Positions 60,802-64,000 of a stretch of 64,000 nt of DNA are shown here, piece by piece; within the stretch, counting starts at the first letter, position 1; every line of letters starts with the position of its first letter. The DNA comes from a bacterium (lineage in GTDB: Bacteria; JAJVIF01). Location: the NCBI GenBank assembly GCA_022072165.1, contig JAJVIF010000002.1, positions 124,001 through 188,000 of the forward strand, in the 5' to 3' direction. A program made the position numbers and the translations under genes. The notes below the pieces were generated by a model. It was given only the letters and a program-made list of their open reading frames with translations, did no database searches and was not told the origin of the DNA.

Positions 60802-61857
60802 ATGCGACCTGTGCGGCTGCCATCGTTGCTCTGCTGCGCGCTGCTGAGCCTGGCGGTCACAACCGTTGGCGATGCCGCGCCGGGCAAGGCCACAAGCGGT
60901 CCGCTACGACTTTTGTTCGGCGGCGATGTCCTGCTCGGGGGTCGCATGACCGCACAGTTGCAGCGTCATGGTGCAGCCTACCCTTCTGCGAAAGTGCAGC
61001 CGATCCTGGCGGGGGCCGATCTGATCTTCGGCAACCTGGAGTGCCCCCTCACGCGCGCCACAGACGTCACGCTCGGCAAGGACCCCGAGAAGCTCGCCAC
61101 GGGACTCGACTTTGTGTTCAAAGCCGATCCACAGCTGGGCGGAGCCGCGCTGCAGGCGGCAGGATTCACCGTGATGTCGGTCGCAAACAACCACGCGATG
61201 GACTTCAGGGCGGCCGGCCTGCTGGAGACGCTGAAAACGCTGGAGCAGCGGAACATCGTGGCAGCAGGCGGCGGTGCGACCTGGCAGGCGGCGGTCGCTC
61301 CCCGGATCCTCACGATTCGAGGTCAGCGCATCGGGGTGCTCGCCTGTTCGATGATCAATCCGGTCTACAGCGGTGCGGGAGAGACAACGCCCGGCATCTA
61401 TGCGGTCGGGAAGCACTGGAATCCGTTCCTGCAGGAGCAGGTCGAGACTCTCCGCCGCAAGTGCGACCTGCTCATTTTCTCGGTCCATTGGGGGGTGGAG
61501 TCGACACCGCTGACAGAGCCCTACCAGGAGGCAGTCGCGACCGCCGCGCTGGCCGCCGGTGCAGACCTGGTGATTGGCCACCATCCCCATGTCCTCCAGC
61601 CCTTCGAGCGTCGCGGGGAGCAGCTCATCGCCTACTCGCTTGGTAATTTCATCTTTCCAGGCAAGTCCCCGGTGCTCCCCTCGGCTTTACTGGAAGTCTC
61701 CTGGGATCCGGCAGCACACACCATCGAGCCGCTGCTGCATCCACTGGTGCTGAGGGATGGCGTGCCGGAGCCGACCGCCGATGCCACGATTCGCCGGGCC
61801 ATCGCGACTCTCGCGCCGGGGCTGCCGCTTGCCCCAATACCCGTACAATCCCCCTGA
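60802..61857 (+). CDS. CapA-like metallophosphatase-type protein
   Basis: This 351-residue protein has a signal peptide (LPSLLCCALLSLAVTTVGDA) and the PGA_cap domain, a calcineurin-like metal-binding fold: LLFGGDVLLGGR, FGNLECPLT, SVANNHAMDF, LIFSVHWGVES, LVIGHHPHVLQPFE and AYSLGNFIFPG. CapA proteins are linked to poly-gamma-glutamate or capsule attachment. In this polysaccharide setting it may finish or modify a capsule. The start at ATG 60802 is chosen for the signal peptide. The stop overlaps the next ATG by one base. Confidence 0.92.
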   Translation: MRPVRLPSLLCCALLSLAVTTVGDAAPGKATSGPLRLLFGGDVLLGGRMTAQLQRHGAAYPSAKVQPILAGADLIFGNLECPLTRATDVTLGKDPEKLATGLDFVFKADPQLGGAALQAAGFTVMSVANNHAMDFRAAGLLETLKTLEQRNIVAAGGGATWQAAVAPRILTIRGQRIGVLACSMINPVYSGAGETTPGIYAVGKHWNPFLQEQVETLRRKCDLLIFSVHWGVESTPLTEPYQEAVATAALAAGADLVIGHHPHVLQPFERRGEQLIAYSLGNFIFPGKSPVLPSALLEVSWDPAAHTIEPLLHPLVLRDGVPEPTADATIRRAIATLAPGLPLAPIPVQSP

Positions 61858-62225
61858 TGCTCGCCAGCCACCCTGCCCAGGATCCGCCCTCCGGGACTAG
61901 TGTCCGTGAGCATTACCCCCTCCCGACCTGGGTGACCGGCGCGGACTATCTGCTGACGCTGGTGTTCCTCATCATTGGCCCCTTTTTCTATTACAGCGAA
62001 GCGGTCTTCCGCACGGGCTACTCCGCCCTCGGAGAGGCCATCATGCTGACCGGGCAGCTGGGACTCCATTTCATGGTGGCGTACTACTTCCTCACGAACC
62101 ACTTCATGGAGCCGATGACCCGTGAGGTGCGGCTGATTCTGATGGCCTGGCGGGTTCTGATGACCGCCTGGGTCGCCCTGCTGATCTATGGCTTCCAGCA
62201 GTACCGCCATCCCTGGCAGGGATAG
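61857..62225 (+). CDS. Small membrane protein, three helices
   Basis: This 122-residue protein has about three transmembrane segments (YLLTLVFLIIGPFFYYSE, LTGQLGLHFMVAYYFLT, ILMAWRVLMTAWVALLIYG). Its ATG shares a base with the capA-like stop (TGATG), so it is translationally coupled. No family recognised. The link to capA suggests an accessory role. Confidence 0.65.
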   Translation: MLASHPAQDPPSGTSVREHYPLPTWVTGADYLLTLVFLIIGPFFYYSEAVFRTGYSALGEAIMLTGQLGLHFMVAYYFLTNHFMEPMTREVRLILMAWRVLMTAWVALLIYGFQQYRHPWQG

Positions 62226-62258
62226 GCCCGACAGGTCGCTTCCCGCTAGAATGCGGCT

Positions 62259-63680
62259 ATGAGTACCCGCGTCCGCTTCGCCCCCTCCCCGACCGGTTCC
62301 CTGCACATCGGGTCGGCCCGTACCGCCCTCTTCAACTTTCTCTACGCCCGTGCAACTGGCGGGACCTTCATCCTCCGGATCGAGGACACCGATGAGCAGC
62401 GGAGCACCGACGCGTCGCTGATCACCATCATCGAAGGCCTCCGCTGGCTTGGCATCCATTGGGATGAGGGACCAGGGGCTGATGCCACTGCCGGCGCGCT
62501 GACCTCCGTGGGGGAGTACGGCCCTTACTACCAGTCGCAGCGCAAGGATCGTCATGAGCACTACGCCGCGCAACTGGTGGCCTCAGGTGCGGCGCACTGG
62601 GTCGATGCGGAGTATGTCTCGCATGGCAGTGACAAGCAGGAGGGGGATGCCCTCGCCTTCCGGGTGCCAAACGAAGGCGAGACGGTGGTCTACGACAAGA
62701 TCAAGGGAGAGGTCCGGTTTAAGAATGAGGACCTCCAGGACTTTGTGATCGTGAAGGCCAACGGCACCGCGCTCTACAACTTCGCGGTCGTGTGCGACGA
62801 CCTCGATATGGCGATTTCACTGGTCCTGCGCGGGGATGATCACCTCTCGAACACACCAAAGCAGATTCTGCTCTATCAGGCGCTGGGCATGAAGCCGCCT
62901 GCTTTTGGTCACATCCCGCTCATCCACGACGAAGAGGGGGGAAAGATTTCCAAGCGGAAGCAGTACCAGTGGGCGACACACACCGCGTGGTACCAGGAGC
63001 AGGGGTTCCTGCCCGAGGCATTCGTCAATTACCTCGCCCGCCTCTGCTGGTCCGATGGCACGGATAACGAGTTCTGGACCCTGTCGCAGCTGGAGAAAAA
63101 GTTCGGCCTCAAGGGGATCGCGTCCACCCCGGCGCGTTTCGACTTCACCAAGCTGAAGTGGTTCAACGGCAAGTACATCCGGGAGCTTTTCAAAGAGGAC
63201 CCCGCACGGTACTGGTCTCTGCTGCGTCCTCTTTTCGTGCAGGCCGGGTTCCTGGTGGAGTCCGGGGGATCAGCTGAGGAGGAGGCGCGGGCGGAGGCGA
63301 TCGGTGCACTCTTCTACGATCGCCTGGAGTACTTCGCACAGATCGCGGAACTGGCGCATTACTTCTATCATGCTCCAGCGACGTACCCCGCTGACGAGGT
63401 CGCTAAGGCGAAAGTGACCGAGGCTTCACTGACGCTGCTCGGCCATCTGGTGCCTGTGCTGGAGGGAGTCACCGACTGGAGTCACGACGCCCTGGATGCC
63501 ACGCTGCGGGAGTACACCACCGCACAGGGGGTGAAGTTTGGCGAACTGGTGCATCCCCTGCGACTGGCGCTGACTGGCAGCACCGCGAGTCCGGGGATTT
63601 TCGATGTCCTGCTGCTCCTCGGACGCGAAGAAACTCAGCGCCGGATCCAGGCGCTCTGTGCCGCTGATGTGATGAGCTGA
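62259..63680 (+). CDS. gltX: Glutamyl-tRNA synthetase
   Basis: This 473-residue class I synthetase has the HIGH-type motif SPTGSLHIGSARTALF and the KMSKS-type motif KISKRKQ. ARATGGTFILRIEDTDEQRS is the glutamate-pocket segment. It is likely the discriminating or non-discriminating GluRS; this cannot be told here. Length is normal. It begins 33 bases after the membrane-protein gene. Good start at ATG 62259. Confidence 0.97.
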   Translation: MSTRVRFAPSPTGSLHIGSARTALFNFLYARATGGTFILRIEDTDEQRSTDASLITIIEGLRWLGIHWDEGPGADATAGALTSVGEYGPYYQSQRKDRHEHYAAQLVASGAAHWVDAEYVSHGSDKQEGDALAFRVPNEGETVVYDKIKGEVRFKNEDLQDFVIVKANGTALYNFAVVCDDLDMAISLVLRGDDHLSNTPKQILLYQALGMKPPAFGHIPLIHDEEGGKISKRKQYQWATHTAWYQEQGFLPEAFVNYLARLCWSDGTDNEFWTLSQLEKKFGLKGIASTPARFDFTKLKWFNGKYIRELFKEDPARYWSLLRPLFVQAGFLVESGGSAEEEARAEAIGALFYDRLEYFAQIAELAHYFYHAPATYPADEVAKAKVTEASLTLLGHLVPVLEGVTDWSHDALDATLREYTTAQGVKFGELVHPLRLALTGSTASPGIFDVLLLLGREETQRRIQALCAADVMS

Positions 63681-63693
63681 CGGCGCGCTGGCG

Positions 63694-64000
63694 TTAGTTG
63701 TCCGACGGTGTCACCGACGCCGGGATCACCGCTGAGGGGCTGATGCTTTCGCTCATCCCGACCAGCCCAACCCGCGGGGAAGCCTGGCGATACAGCATCA
63801 GTCGGCCCCGCAAGTTCATTTGGGTTGCCTCGCCGTCCTCTTCACCGTTCTCGAACAGCGTCTGGATGCTCCAGTCTGAGCTCAGGATCGGATGATTGCC
63901 TGCTGTACGACGTGAGGTTGCAATACGCCAGTGCCGGGGCTCCTGATCCGGCTGCTGGGCCAGGTAATCCTCGTATTTGAATCCATAGGCCAGGAAGAGT
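63694..64000 (-). CDS. Unidentified protein, C-terminal part only
   Basis: An open minus-strand frame runs from the right window edge to TAA at 63694-63696, giving 101 residues with no internal stop. It reads LFLAYGFKYEDYLAQQPDQE at its visible start, then HWRIATSRRTAGNHPILSSD, and ends in a Ser/Pro-rich tail (SISPSAVIPASVTPSDN). The regular mix of polar and aromatic residues and alternating strands suggests a real secreted or surface protein. It is convergent with gltX. No family is recognised. Confidence 0.55.
   Translation of the reverse strand, partial: LFLAYGFKYEDYLAQQPDQEPRHWRIATSRRTAGNHPILSSDWSIQTLFENGEEDGEATQMNLRGRLMLYRQASPRVGLVGMSESISPSAVIPASVTPSDN

Overview
This is a bacterial chromosomal window of roughly 60-65% G+C. 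It is packed with short, partly overlapping transcription units on both strands. An LptF/LptG-type permease points to a diderm with LPS-like outer-membrane traffic. Large secreted lipoproteins, a type IV pilus motor pair and a surface-polysaccharide gene group fit a surface-active Gram-negative-type cell. Many genes match only uncharacterised families (DUF72, DUF4127, AIM24, several orphan lipoproteins), and the IMPDH homologue is of the GuaB3 type. I read the source as an uncultured or poorly studied phylum and cannot name it from sequence alone. No rRNA, insertion sequence, prophage or CRISPR array was seen.

Layout. 1-5.2 kb (minus strand): the start of a lipoprotein gene, pilT, an antitoxin plus frameshifted PIN toxin, pilB with its own terminator, and a HigBA-like toxin-antitoxin pair. 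Toxin-antitoxin genes therefore lie on both sides of pilB. 5.2-13.3 kb: a PKD-repeat lipoprotein, a small helical protein, a lipoprotein with two PrcB-like domains, a DUF2939-like anchored protein, guaB3, an exported protein of unknown role and a WecG/TagA glycosyltransferase. 13.3-20.3 kb: DUF72, an EamA transporter, an aldo/keto reductase, LptF/G and SecA. 20.3-26.1 kb: a giant lipoprotein, then the rpsP-khpA-rimM-trmD-rplS operon, in which L19 carries a long acidic N-terminal extension. 26.3-29.4 kb: Nudix hydrolase, purN, two AIM24 paralogues and a rhodanese.

29.6-33.4 kb holds the most unusual locus: a DndD-like SMC-type ATPase translationally coupled to a DndE domain fused to a HerA/FtsK-like ATPase. 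No dndA, dndB or dndC is in the window, and the pair is lower in G+C than its neighbours. I regard it as a stripped-down or novel relative of the DNA phosphorothioation (Dnd) defence machinery.

33.4-47.3 kb: a membrane protein, thrS, a second giant lipoprotein sharing a ~400-residue module with the one at 20.4-23.2 kb, an RlmD/RumA-type methyltransferase, tRNA-Trp, an eight-PKD lipoprotein, and a two-gene signalling unit (degenerate NtrC-like regulator plus a small protein resembling an isolated histidine-kinase DHp domain). 47.4-63.7 kb (plus strand): HIT protein, nucleotide-sugar dehydrogenase, Dps (minus), two WecA/MraY-like transferases, M50 protease, tRNA-Ala, epimerase, glycosyltransferase, DUF4127, ABC-F ATPase, a coupled pair of small orphan genes, CapA-like protein and gltX. 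The dehydrogenase, epimerase, polyprenyl-phosphate transferases, glycosyltransferase and CapA homologue together suggest surface-polysaccharide synthesis. The window ends inside an unidentified minus-strand gene.
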